Positions 25,308-36,723 of a stretch of DNA of 64,000 nt are shown here, in pieces; the first letter of the stretch is position 1, and the number at the start of each line of letters is the position of its first letter. This DNA is from Corticium candelabrum (taxonomy: Eukaryota > Porifera > Homoscleromorpha > Homosclerophorida > Plakinidae). The position numbers and the translations under genes are program-made. The stretch covers positions 1,429,501 through 1,493,500 of the forward strand of contig NC_085097.1 in the NCBI RefSeq assembly GCF_963422355.1, in the 5' to 3' direction. The notes beneath the pieces were generated by a model. It ran no database searches and had not been told where the DNA came from. It saw nothing but the letters and a program-made list of their open reading frames with translations.

Positions 25308-25583
25308 GCTTGTATGTTTTGCGCACACACAGAGGCTAGACTTTAGTTGATGGTTGTCTAGCTACGTAGTGAATTGTTTTTGTGCATGGACGGATTGAAA
25401 TGAGTGACTTAGTAAAGCATTCGAAATATGATTAAAATTAAGATACATATATAATCAAAGAAATACACTGGCGGATTTAGCTATGACACACTTACCATTA
25501 GCTGTTTTTTTGAATGCACGCGATGCAAACGATGACGCAACATAAAAATTTCCGAGCGAAACGAAAAGACGTTTCCAAGCCAT
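22184..25583 (-). CDS. Unidentified spliced gene, probable secreted or membrane protein (partial model)
   Basis: Not recognised. A first exon 25583-25496 starts MAWKRLFVSLGNFYVASSFA, signal-like, before gtaagt. An internal exon, about 25168 to 25025, reads FEQNGVEAWHFLANKYVLNE and CACSRVFPKFAPCTDD and ends in phase 1. The next, ending at 24694, fits that phase and reads TFSQTRNFEVEIFCKYCSD and SSSQTGKSACMRI. A following one (24071-24032), IHCAPSWYFSSVE, also fits. Further candidates lie near 23060-22970 and 22890-22725. The last frame (22633-22184) has a hydrophobic segment, FALVTTILQSAYFIFVYVVL, then a Cys pair and a basic tail. The paired cysteines suggest an extracellular domain. Links between the first exon and the second, and beyond 24032, were not resolved, so treat this as a locus rather than a finished model. 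Confidence 0.35.
25231..25302. repeat. (CA)n microsatellite
   Basis: About 70 bp of CA between the first and second candidate exons of the unidentified minus-strand gene. Confidence 0.95.
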
Positions 25584-25689
25584 AGCGTGTCGGCATGGCA
25601 CCTAACAGAGAGACAATCAATCCGACTTAGAGGTTATTACTTAAAATATAGTATTTGAATTTACAGCAATTAGTCACTAGTTCAAGAGA

Positions 25690-26830
25690 CTACATCAGAA
25701 TGGTAAGTCCCCCTGTGTAGTTCCGGGGACTGATTGCATCAGATTGTTACGTCCCTTGCGTAAATAGCTAAAAGTTGGCAAATGGCCATGATCTCTATCT
25801 GGTTAGTAAATCCTTCGATGTTGTGTACATAGCAGTAGTTAGACTTGATTTAATGGAGTGTACATGCACATTGCAACCAATGCCAAACATATTTTCAACT
25901 TCGTGGTCCTAGTTTACTTACAGCCTGATAGTTGACGTAATCGCAACATTGCACTAGGATATGCCGTGGAACGCAGGCTAAACGTTTGTCTACGTTGATA
26001 CACAAGCTTGAATCTTACCTTATAGTATCTGAGAGCAGAAGCTATAGGACAGCCTGATAGACAGCAGGAGGTAGATCGTTGACCTGGGGACTCTTGCATA
26101 AGAAAGTTGCGTTCCTTGCGTCATTAATAGTTGGCACTTTACCATAATTTCTAATCAACAATCCTGTGATGTTGTGTACATAGCAGTAGTTAGGCTTAAT
26201 TTAATGGAGTGTACATGCACATTGCAACCAATGCCAAACATATTTTTAACTTCGTGGTCCTAGTTTACTTACAGCCTGATAGTTGACGTAATCGCAACAT
26301 TGCATTAGGATATGCCGTGGAACGCAGGCTAAACGTATGTCTACGTTATTACACAAGCTTGAATCTTACCTTAGCTAATATCTGAGAGCAGAAGCTAGGA
26401 CAGCCTAGTAGACGACAAGAGCTCGTTTGACCCGGGAACTGATTACAACAGACTGTTAGTCCCTTTTCGTAAATAGGAGTTGGCAAATAGCCATGATCTC
26501 TAATCAGTAATCCGTTGATGTTGTGTACATAGCAGTAGTTAATTAATTAAGCTGGACATGCACATTGCAACCAATGCCAAACATAATTTCAACTTCGTGG
26601 TCATAGTTTACGTAAGTTACTTACAGCCTGATAGTACTGCATTAGGATATGCCGTGAAACGTATGTCTACGTTGATACACAAGCTTGAATCTTACCTTAG
26701 TATCTGAGAGCAGAAGCTAGGACAGCCTAGGATAACAGGAGGTAGATGGTGACACAGGGACTGATTGCATCAGAATGTGACGTCCCCTTGCGTAAATAGA
26801 AGTTGGCAAATGATGTACAGGGACTGTTTG
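25690..26830. repeat. ~350 bp tandem array, three full units and flanking parts
   Basis: TTGTGTACATAGCAGTAGTT occurs near 25821, 26173 and 26522. Each unit also contains AACATTGCA(T/C)TAGGATATGC-like sequence, CACAAGCTTGAATCTTACCT and a GCAGAAGCTA(TA)GGACAGCCT segment; the third has small deletions. Read on the minus strand, each unit contains CAGATACTA(..)AAGGTAAGATTC, which looks like a splice donor. Similar short peptide frames (LGCP) precede it in two units. Whether these are exons is unknown. The array lies just upstream (minus strand) of the unidentified gene. Confidence 0.75.
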
Positions 26831-27540
26831 GTCTCGATCAATTATCTCGCGCTTATTTGTTTCCCGAAATCGTTTAGCTTTGGGCTTAGTTGGTTTCGGC
26901 ACCTGCGGAGACTAGTTGGTCGCGGGGACTATTTGGTTTCCAACTCTTGCAGCTGTACGAGACGGGCACGAACGACTTGACGATAGCCATGATAATTTTC
27001 ACGCGCCTCGCAGACCTATCGATGAGCCGAAATCGAGTGCGACCTACTTCTTCTTCGTTTGTATTTGGCTTCATATGAATACCGAAGTCAGCACGACATT
27101 GTCGATCGCAATTTCGCGTGTCTGACGTTTCATTTTGATGCAATCTTGGCTCGTCTGGTAGCGGGCATTTCGAAAGTAGGTGGACTAAGAATCTCTTGTG
27201 GGTTACAAGGTTAACAAACATAATCTTGACAATTGAAGACTACGCAGCACGTGTAAAGATGTGCCTAAAGAGCATAAAATGCTGCGGCTAGGTGCAAGAA
27301 CTGGCTGCAGATTTATGCATTGATCCTGCATGCATGGCATCGATCGATACCTAGGTAGGTGCACAGCGACGTACGTGTACTGTCTACGATCAGTTGCAAC
27401 GAAGACAATCTACGTCGGGTGCGCACGACCAAAAGATCGGTGATGACTGTCAGAAGAGAAGAGAAAATGAGTGAATGTATTTCGAGAAACAAATGTATCT
27501 GACGTATATCACTTAATAAATTATTTGCACTTGTCTATCA
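26831..27540. other. Intergenic
   Basis: Overlapping open frames occur on both strands at 26886-27221, where the sequence is less AT-rich. None shows a family feature and none is clearly coding. Confidence 0.4.
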
Positions 27541-27559
27541 GATGGGTATTGATGGTTGT

Positions 27560-28134
<575 letters not shown>

Positions 28135-28255
28135 TAGACATACATACATACATACATGATGATGGCATGTCCACTGATAACAGTGATGACTCTCTTTAGT
28201 GTCCTCTGTGTCTCTGGTGGGATTTAACACCTGCTTTTGAACGGCATTTCTTTCA
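28135..28255 (-). mobile_element. 5'-truncated SINE with (ATGT)n tail
   Basis: On the minus strand the fragment starts after an (ATGT)n tract and contains GTGTTAAATCCCACCAGAG, which resembles a tRNA-type B box. It ends in another ATGTATGTATG tail at 28137-28157. No A box remains. Confidence 0.4.
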
Positions 28256-28622
28256 TACATACATACATACATACATACATACATACATTTTTTTACAAGG
28301 ACCCTTAGGGCCCAGGTTACTGCAGACACTACTAAGTACTTGCTACGATACTTTCTACCATACTTTCTACGATACTTTCTACGATACTAGTATACAATCT
28401 ACGATACTAGTATACAATTGAAACACTATCAGCAGTCACTGTCTATATGTAACTTCTTCTTTGCTTCTTGGACAGAACCTGACACTCCGGAGAGAGAGGC
28501 AATTGTATGTTAGTTCCTTGCCCAAGGGAACTTATGTATGTGGCCCTCCCGCACTTGGACTCTGACCCAAAGGTCCCGGATGTTGCCAATCTCCAACTGC
28601 ACACTCTAACCAATTGAGCCAC
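28256..28622 (-). mobile_element. tRNA-derived SINE, copy 1
   Basis: On the minus strand it starts TGGCTCAATTGGTTAGAG (tRNA-like A box). About 45 bp later comes TGGGTCAGAGTCCAAGTG (B-box position). Next are CCCTTGGGCAAGGAACT, a body with diverged ~15 bp repeats, the block CCTGGGCCCTAAGGGTCCTT and an A-rich stretch passing into (ATGT)n. Its 3' tail runs directly into the truncated SINE at 28255. Confidence 0.75.
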
Positions 28623-28962
28623 ATACATACATACATACATACATACATACATACATTTTTTTGTTTGTTTACAAGGACCCTTAGGGCCCAGGTTAGATAC
28701 TGCAATCACTATCTGCAATCTAACACCGCAATCTAACACCGCAATCTAACACTACTGTAGCAGAAGTCACTATCAGAAGTCACTATAATGTACTTCACTC
28801 TTGCTGTACTTGCCGTAGATACTTGCTGTAGACAGAACCTGACACTCCGGAGAGAGAGGCCCAAGGGAATTTATGTATGTGGCCCTCCCGCACTCGAACT
28901 CTGACCCAAAGGTCCCGGATGTTGCCAATCTCCAACTGCACACTCTAACCAATTGAGCCACA
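28623..28962 (-). mobile_element. tRNA-derived SINE, copy 2
   Basis: Same family and strand as copy 1. The head TGGCTCAATTGGTTAGAG ends the long CATA array at 28962, and the B box reads AGAGTTCGAGTG, closer to consensus than in copy 1. The body contains GTTAGATTGCG repeats and the same CCTGGGCCCTAAGGGTCCTT block. Its (ATGT)n tail abuts the head of copy 1, so the copies stand tail to head. Confidence 0.78.
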
Positions 28963-29119
28963 TACATACATACATACATACATACATACATACATACATA
29001 CATACATACATACATACATACATACATACATACATACATACATACATACATACATACATACATACATACATACATACATACATACATACATACATACATA
29101 CATACATACATACATACAT

Positions 29120-29166
<47 letters not shown>

Positions 29167-29180
29167 CACACACACACAGA
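28963..29180. repeat. (CATA)n then (CAGA)n microsatellite
   Basis: About 160 bp of CATA, then about 45 bp of CAGA and a short CA run. It lies immediately 5' of SINE copy 2 and has the same unit as SINE tails here, so it may be the grown tail of a lost upstream SINE. Confidence 0.95.
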
Positions 29181-29443
29181 TTTAATTCAGTAAGCCGGTC
29201 TCATTTGCTGAACCAAGTGCTTACTACGTTTCCTGATATTGACAATCACGCTGCACTAGTGTACTCTGACATCAACCCACTAATCTATCTTCAGAGATCT
29301 CAGCTCTCAAGTAGGTGTGCACCAGGAAGACCCACTTGGTCCTGCTTTGCTATCAGTTGCAATGCAACCCATTTTGGAAGATCTACAGTCTCACAACAAA
29401 GAAGTTACGTCTTATTAGGCACATGTGATCTATAGTATACACA

Positions 29444-30440
29444 ATGGCGATACTAACTTTACAAATTCTCGCCGCTCTCAAGCGGTGCGTTATTACGGAT
29501 CGACTCTTACCCAATTTCCTGTGCGCGCACAGAAAGTTCTAAGAGTCTACTGGTTGGGTGGTCGAATGCATTCCTATGGGAAATTTTTCATTGCAGATCT
29601 GTATAGTCTTTCTCCCAATAAAGTCATGACCATGACTGCCACTTGCGGTCATATCACTATGGTGCACATAGCTCGACAACTCGGCGCCACTCACACCAAA
29701 AAGGCTATGAACATGGCTGCATACGGTGGCCATACACACGTCGTGCTATCGTGTTACAACTATGACAAGGTCAATCTCGACAAAGTCATAGAATGGGCCG
29801 CAGAATGTGATCACGAGGCACTTGTCCATTTATGTCGAGAATTGGGAGCGACCGATCTTGACTCGGCTATGTTATGGATCGCAAAGGTGGTCGTGAAAAC
29901 TTCATGCGCCTGTTTCGTAATTGGGTGTCACTAATTTTGATCTACCCATGGCCTGGGCAGTAGAGGACGTCCGTGAAAGTGTAGTGGAACTATGTCGCGA
30001 ATGGGGAGCCACCGCCGTCGACCAGGCTATGGTATTTGCCGTAAGCGGTGGCCACGTATCCATAGTTTGCCTGTGTCGCGATTGGGGTGCCCACGAGATC
30101 GACCGGGCTATGGCATTTGCCGCAGAAGAAGGCCATGAATCTGTCGTGCGACTATGTCGTGATTTGGGAGCCACAGACGTCGACCAGGGTATGGTGTGTA
30201 CTGCAAGCAACGGTCACGAATCTATACTGCTCTTGTGTCGTGATTAGGGTAGTGAAGACTTCGACACTACCATGGCTCACGCCGCCAGGTACGGTCATAC
30301 ATGTATTATGATCGTGATTCTATGCTATAGATGGGGCGCAACCGACCTCGAATGGGCGGGCCATGACATGTGCCGAAGAGGGGGATCACGAAGAAATCGT
30401 GCAATTGTGTTACAGCTGGGCCGTTATCGATTCAGATTGA
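29444..30440 (+). pseudogene. Ankyrin-like repeat gene, broken
   Basis: Successive 31-34 residue repeats of the form GH-x-x-x-V-x-LC-R-x-x-GAT-x-x-D-x-AM-x-x-AA are visible, for example SVVRLCRDLGATDVDQGM and SIVCLCRDWGAHEIDRAM. At least seven units are spread over three frames: about 29570-29890, 29921-30245 and 30272-30400. Frameshifts near 29885 and 29925 and a stop at 30245 interrupt the series, so it is not translatable as one protein. A short N-terminal frame starts at ATG 29444. There are no introns. This regular repeat recalls ankyrin-type proteins of large DNA viruses and amoebae more than animal ankyrins, but that is an impression from memory. Confidence 0.6.
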
Positions 30441-30479
30441 GCAGACTCACCCACATCATCACCATCAATCCTATAGAAA

Positions 30480-33400
30480 GGATGTCTTTTTAATATGTTT
30501 TGGTTTCTCGAAAGACGGTTCGGGAGGTGGTACGGTTCCTCTTTAATCTCCTTCTGCTTGGGTGACATTTCCTCCACATCCGGAGGTCTCAGAACACGCA
30601 ATGCAGAGTCGAGCGCCACATCACCGATTCTATCATGCTCGTGTATTTTGTGTGACATATGTGTGTTCTTTCCTTGCCATTTCCAACTGCAAATCCTGGT
30701 GCCAAAAGAGCTGACACACTGACTGTAAAGCCGCTAACGGATTGGAAGATGACAAAGAAATGCTCAGTGAGCATGCTGGCTTACAGTATCATTTGTGCTC
30801 ACAGGTCAAGCTGTCAGAGTTTCTCAGAGTGTACCGTACACCTATAGTCGTCGCCGTAATCATATGCTGACAAAAAATCGCAGAAAGTAGTCCAGAAATC
30901 CGTGCTGTGCTTCTGTCAGTTATTCGATGTATCGAATTATATGCTCGGCAAGGCATCGCCCTGGGGAGTCAAAGAGATGACTTGATGACATTCGACTTTA
31001 ATCAAGAAAATTTCAAAGCAGTAGTGTTATTCAGGAGAGAGGTCGATGAAGTTCTAGACAGTCACCTCAAGTATTGTGCTAAAAATGCGACAATGATATC
31101 AAAGACTGTACAGAATGAATTTTTAACCATATGGGAAATTAAATTGTTGGGCAGCTGACATCTGAGATTTCTTTCAGCGACTGTGGTCAGTGGATGGTCC
31201 GGCCATTTAATTTTCTACATTTCAATTTTCATGTTTTCATTTTTCAATTTTTAGTTAATTTTTTTACAAAATTTTAATTTTTAGTTTTTAATTTTTAATT
31301 TTTTGCTTGCATTCTTATTTAAAATTTTAACTTTTAATTTTTAATGTTTTTATTTTTCATTTTATTTTTTTGTAAAATAGTTTTTCATCTTTTGATGTTT
31401 GATTCTCGTGATCTTTAGATTTATCTCTTAAAGTTTGATTTTTAGACACCTATGTGCTCAAAACTAGAAACTTGAACGCGCAGTTCGCTTTTCTATTTCT
31501 AACATGAATAGAAAATAGAAAATTGAAATGACCCAAGGACACTAGACACAGCAGGGGTCTCAGCGGGGGTTACAGCGAGGCTTCTATTCGTACGCGTGTC
31601 TTAGGAGATGACATTTCCAACACACACGCAGGTGTTTGTTTTTACTTTACTCTCCATCACGTGCCAAACCACGTTGGCAGCTCTTGACAACTCCACTCTG
31701 ACACACAACGTTGTGCCAGTGAATACCGCGGTTCTAGCTGTATATAGGTACGTGCATTGTACACAAGACGCTACCTTTACCGTAGATGAACCGATTGGAG
31801 AGGAAATGCTACAAATATATATTACATATGTATTTAGCTAATTAGCTAGGCTTCACACTAGCGGATCGCCGAGTTGGCAATTGTGGTGACGAAGTCTACA
31901 GACTCGTTCGTTGTCTAAGAAAAATCGAGGCACAATTGAAACATCGAACCCGTCAACCTACTACAAGTAGTAGACTACGCCCTTTCACGGGCACACTACA
32001 CAGTACCGTACAAGGGTGGGCGTGGTACTCTATAGCAGGTCACATTTCTTCATTTGCATGACGTCACACAACTCACCAAGCAAACAGACATGCACGTCCA
32101 TCGTTCTACAACGCCTTCTGAATTCTATTTGAAGTCAAATCAACTGAACTCTATTTGCTCAACTCAACTCAATTAATTAACTCAACTAACGTAGAACAGT
32201 GTGCGGCTACAACTGAAACAACATGGTAACACATGTAGCTAGTAAGCTGCAGCTAGATAGAACTAGTTACTAAGTAGACTACTATGCCAATGCCGAGTAT
32301 AGCTACTGTACTAGAGTCAATAGTGTTAGACAATGATTGTAGAGTTCTACCGTGTCACTCGGTGATCTCTGGGCTGTCATTGTCGACGCGTACGTTCATA
32401 TCTGCAGTCAAGATGCGTGACGAGAAGGCTCCAGCACTTTGGGTTGTGGCAGATGGAAACACAATTGGTAGTTCCATGTCCGACGAAATGAAGAAATGTG
32501 ACCTGCTACAGAGTACCACGCCCACCCTTGTACGGTACCGTGTAGGATTAGTAGTGTGCCCGTAAAAGCGCGCAGTCTACTACTTGTAGTATAGATTGAC
32601 GATTTCGATGTTTTGTTTGTGTCTCGATTTTTCTTAGACAACAAACAAGTTTGTATACTTCTTCACCTCAGTTGCCAACTCGGCGATCTGCTAAGGCGGA
32701 GCCTATCTAGGTACAGTACATATCTAGTAGAGCTAGATATTCGTAGCATTTCCCTCCAACCGGTTCATCTACGGTAAAGGTAGCGTCTTGTGTACAATGC
32801 ACGTACCTATACAGCTAGGGACCGCAGTATTCACTGGCACAACGTTGTGTGTCAGAGTGGAGTTGTCAAGAGCTGCCAACGTGGTTTGGCACGTGACGGA
32901 AAGCAAACACCTGCTTGTGCGTTGGAAATGTCATCTCCTGAGACACGTGTACAAATGGAAGCCCCCCCTGAAACCACCGCTGAGACCCCCGCTGTGTCTA
33001 GTGTCCTCGGTCATTTCAATTTTCAGTATTCAATTTTCTATTTTCTATTCACGTTAGAAATAGAAAAGCGAACTGCGCGTTCAAGTTTCTAGTTTTGAGC
33101 ACATAGGTGCCTAAAAATCAAACTTTAAAAGATAAATCTAAAGATCACAAGAGTCAAACATCAAAAGATGAAAAACCATTTTACAAAAAAATAATATGGA
33201 AAAAGAAAATTAAAATTTAAAAGTTAAAATTTAATAAACACAATTTTTTAAATAAGAATGCAAATAAAAAATATTAAAATTAAAAATTTCAAAAATAATT
33301 GAAAATTGAAAATTGATAAACGAAAACATTAAAATTGAAATATAGAAAATTAAATGGCCGGACCATCCACTGACCGACTATCTTGGTGTGATGGCAGACG

Positions 33401-35190
33401 AAGTTACTGATGTCAGAACTAAAGAGCAAATCGCAGTAGCTGTTCGCTACATAAAAGACTACTGTTCGCGGAAGCTGAAGACATGACTGGTGCAACACTC
33501 TGTGACACGATTGTCAAGTCTTTCTCCCACTTCGGCGTTGACCTAAAGCGCTGCCGAGCTCAGAGATATGATGGAGCAGGAAATATTGCCGGAAAGATGC
33601 GAGGATGCCAGGCTCTATTCAAGGAGAAGTATCCATTGGCTAACTATTTCCACTGCGCTAGCCATCAGCCTAATCTTGCAATGAAATGCACTTCATGATA
33701 GCAACTGTAAAACAAGGCTGTCTTTTTTCCAGTTCTTACCCTAAGTGACAGCAGCAGTTTCAAGAGTCTATTGGTGCTGAAAATGAGCGCTGAAAGCGAT
33801 TTGAAGACGCAGCAGTGGAAACCATTTTCGTTAAAGAAGCTTGCTACTCTATGTGAGACGAGATGGGTTAATAAGACATATATTTGTTGAAGATTTTCAC
33901 ACCTTGTTTGAGCCGCTTGTTGACTGCCTGGACAACATAAAATACTTAAAGAACGTTGCCAGACCCTATGACGCTAAGAGTTGCACAGATGCTTCAGGTC
34001 AGCAATTTCTGTAATACGCCAAAATAACTAATAATTGTATTCGTTTTCAATTAACAGATGCATGAGACTTGTACAAACAAGCCTGTGTCTGTGCACGCTC
34101 TTATATATATTTGAGAGCATGCCAGTGCATGCATGCCTAGTAGGAGATCACAAATAGCATCATTTGTTCTCGTAAATTGCGATCTGACAAATATATTACT
34201 TCCATTTGTAGTGCTTTGTTATCTAGAGGGCTGTTGCAGGCTATTACCTCCGGACAATTCCTTGTTGCTTTCCACCTTTTGATTTACGTCACACTACTTA
34301 GTTGACCTTAGCAGACATCTCCAAGGACAAAGCAAAGATATTATTGCAGCCTATGATGAGATTAAGACTGTCAAAGGCAAGCTGAATGATGCGCGGGCGA
34401 ACGCTGAAGTAGAGTTTGCCTAGCTGTTTCGGGACATGTGCACTAGACATGGCGAAAAATCGTTCTGTGTGCCTAGACAATGTCAGCAATGTATCAGCTA
34501 GAACAGTGGAAGACTATTGGTGCCGCAGTCTATTTCCGCCTTACAATAGACGTACCACTTGAATGCGGAGTTGCATTCTCGATTTTCTTTACCAATAGTC
34601 ACAAAAATTATATCATTCGAAAGCGCAGTTAATAGGCTTATCAAGTATATATATATGAATTACAATTTTTACTTCTATAATATTGCTGCAATTGCAATAA
34701 TAGGTAAGCGACTACGGCCTTGCGCGCTAGATACTTAGATCATATTAGATAATTGGACGGGCGCGACATGTAGGCGGGAAGTACCGGAGAATTACCGATC
34801 AATGTCTAAAGGGTTAATCGCCCAACGGTTTGTCAAAGGTTTGCAGCTGCTTCCAACGCATACTAGCCGCCTGGATATTGGAGAGCCGAGTCGATCGATC
34901 GCTGGCAACGGAAATGGACAGAGGCTAAGGCTCAAGGTGCATATCTTCCTTCAACGGTACCGTTGGTTCTTGAAATTATTTAATTAATTTTAACTCCTCT
35001 TCCATGTATCCTAACATACAAGCGGTGTTGAAAATACATATGGTCTGTCCTGTAACAACAGCTACTGTCGAAAGAGCGAACTCCTCACTGAAGTTTGTGA
35101 AGACTGTCCTGAGAAGTACTATCTATGGGAGCTGTGCGTCTGAATGATCTGATCCTTCTATAGGTACACAATGACGTCCCTCTAAATTAT
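30480..35190 (+). pseudogene. hAT-superfamily transposase (ZMYM1/THAP12-like, DUF4371 type), degenerate
   Basis: Pieces in order on the plus strand: a TTF-like zinc-finger remnant (about 30640-30830, LTVKPLTDWK), an N-terminal segment (30907-31158, CIELYARQGIALGSQRDD and NATMISKTVQNEF), then after a 2.2 kb insertion the catalytic region (about 33380-33700, VMADEVTDVRTKEQIAV, RYDGAGNIAGKMRG and YFHCASHQPNLAMKC). Weaker parts follow (LCETRWVNK near 33850, DLSRHLQGQSKDIIAAYDEI near 34300), ending with the dimerisation region (about 34990-35150, YPNIQAVLKIH and TTATVERANSSL). Stops and shifts throughout show it is inactive. The family cuts and pastes DNA with 8 bp target duplications; the ends of this copy were not found. 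Confidence 0.8.
31186..33374. mobile_element. 2.19 kb element with ~870 bp inverted arms (fold-back type)
   Basis: The left end GTCAGTGGATGGTCCGGCCA (31186) is the complement of the right end (to 33374). Inverted similarity continues inward for about 870 bp on each side, to about 32056 and 32487, leaving a loop of about 430 bp. The outer ~300 bp of each arm is very A/T-rich; the inner part is ordinary sequence. The insertion splits the hAT transposase between EISFSDC and DYLGVMADE. CGACTGTG on the left and CGACTATC on the right suggest an imperfect 8 bp duplication. No transposase is visible in the loop. Confidence 0.8.
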
Positions 35191-35480
35191 GACTAATTAG
35201 TTTAATTTAGATAGCTATGCTAACGATTACCCCACCGCATGCTGCTTTCTCGCCCTCTTTTGGCCGAGTAATCCCGTTACGTAAAATAGAAAGTTGTCTT
35301 TGTGACTATAGACTTCCAAAACCAGGTGTGCGCCCTTCCTTCTAAGAAATCCTGTGTCTGCCACTGTAATCCAAGGATGTTGTTCTGACTAGTATTGCTA
35401 AATTGTTTGGGCTAGGGTCAAATTAATTTTTTGTTAGGGGGGGAGATCTAGTCTAGCTAGTGGAATGTGTTGCGCCTGCA

Positions 35481-36716
35481 GGCGCGGATCCAGGATTTTT
35501 GAAAAGAGGGGGTTGCAAATCTTGATAGACCACGCCTACTTCAGTCAACGCATTTGTATCGTTAGAGGTGCAAATGGCCCAGGCTTCTTACAACTTAGCT
35601 AAAGTAAATGGCAACAACTATGGCAACATATCTCTACCAATGTGTCATGTTATAAACTCCCTAGATCATCAAAACTGTCTAACAGAATCTAACTGCATCA
35701 TGCATAGACTACTGCTAGATAAATGTTAAGTAAACTACGGTGCAACTATGTCTCTTTCAAACAAAGACTGTATGAACAATCTCCGTGGATGATTTTGTAC
35801 AAACTTTGTCGGCTGGTACCCGGTCTTTGTACTAATGCATGGCGATAACTGATAGGTGTACAAGACACTCCTCTGCCATGGTAGACCTTGCTTAAGTTTT
35901 TAGTCTCCTCAGTAGAAAAAATGATCTCTATGCTTTTGCACTTGTGATAGGCAGTGTACATGCTATCAATAGCAGACGATGAACATTCGGGTACAACCGA
36001 GAGTCACAGGCTCTCAAGGCTAGGAGAAGGTTAATTAATTGTTGGGTATGGCCTTCTTGCACTCTTGCTCTTTTCCTTGCTTTTTGCATTTCCTGGTATT
36101 TGCTTTGCCATACTGACTGCCGCCTTCTCACTTCATCTCCTAGAGACTTCGGGAATGGAAGATCGGCTTTCCATTGGGTCAACGTCGGAACGAACTAGAA
36201 GGATAAGCACTAGACACAACAATGCTCGGACATTATCTTGCTCACCATTAGATCGTTCGCGCATCTGAAGAAGCAGGAAGTCTAGGAGGGGAATCGCAAC
36301 TAATCGTTTGTAGTGCTCAATCGGACTCCGACTACTAGTAGGTGTATTGCTCCGGTACAGTACCGGTTTCGCTGTAAGTTCATTTTTCTTGGAACAGATT
36401 CAACGGATCCAATCCTGTCTGCGAGTCTCAGAATGTCTTGATACCAGAGGTGAAAGAGGTTGTGTATATCCTTCCTTGTTGCCTTCATTCTTTGAGTTAT
36501 GTACTGAGTGAACCATTCCCTACGCAACAAAGATATCCTGGTCACGAGTCTGGAGTTTCGCTGCCAGATGTCTCACTTCGTCAAGAATCCGCCTAGTTAT
36601 TTTTAATTAAATACTGAAATGAGCACAATGCGGCTTCAAGACCTTGTGCTTTATCTCCAAGGCCAACAAAAGGGGGGAGTGGCAACCCCCACAACTCTAC
36701 CCTAGATCCGCCACTG
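35481..36716 (-). mobile_element. hAT relic with partial transposase, flanked by GCCTGCA
   Basis: The ends read GGCGCGGATCCAGG (left) and CCTAGATCCGCCACTG (right), a hAT-like inverted pair. GCCTGCA occurs exactly at 35474-35480 and 36717-36723, seven of the eight bases expected for a hAT duplication. On the minus strand are transposase remnants: about 36545-36300 with PRKMNLQRNRYCTGAIHL, about 36060-35930 with LYPNVHRLLLIACTLPITSA, and RSFFLLRRLKT just beyond in a shifted frame. These belong to the C-terminal half, so this is an internally deleted, dead copy of a family related to the one at 30.5-35.2 kb. Confidence 0.72.
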
Positions 36717-36723
36717 GCCTGCA

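Noticed and set aside
26886-27221. Overlapping frames of 60-111 residues on both strands
   Set aside because: The overlap on both strands reflects less AT-rich sequence; no motif, splice context or signal peptide supports a gene.
28949-28962. tRNA-like A and B boxes at 28.6 and 28.95 kb as tRNA genes
   Set aside because: No cloverleaf can be drawn, and the boxes are followed by a shared body and tail, so they are SINE promoters.
28770-29435. Long Cys-Met-Tyr-Val or His-Thr-Tyr-Ile repeat frames
   Set aside because: They are translations of the CATA/CAGA microsatellite on either strand.
32284-33092. Several 80-100 residue frames inside the fold-back element
   Set aside because: Frames in the two inverted arms mirror each other and show no protein family; they are by-products of the repeat.
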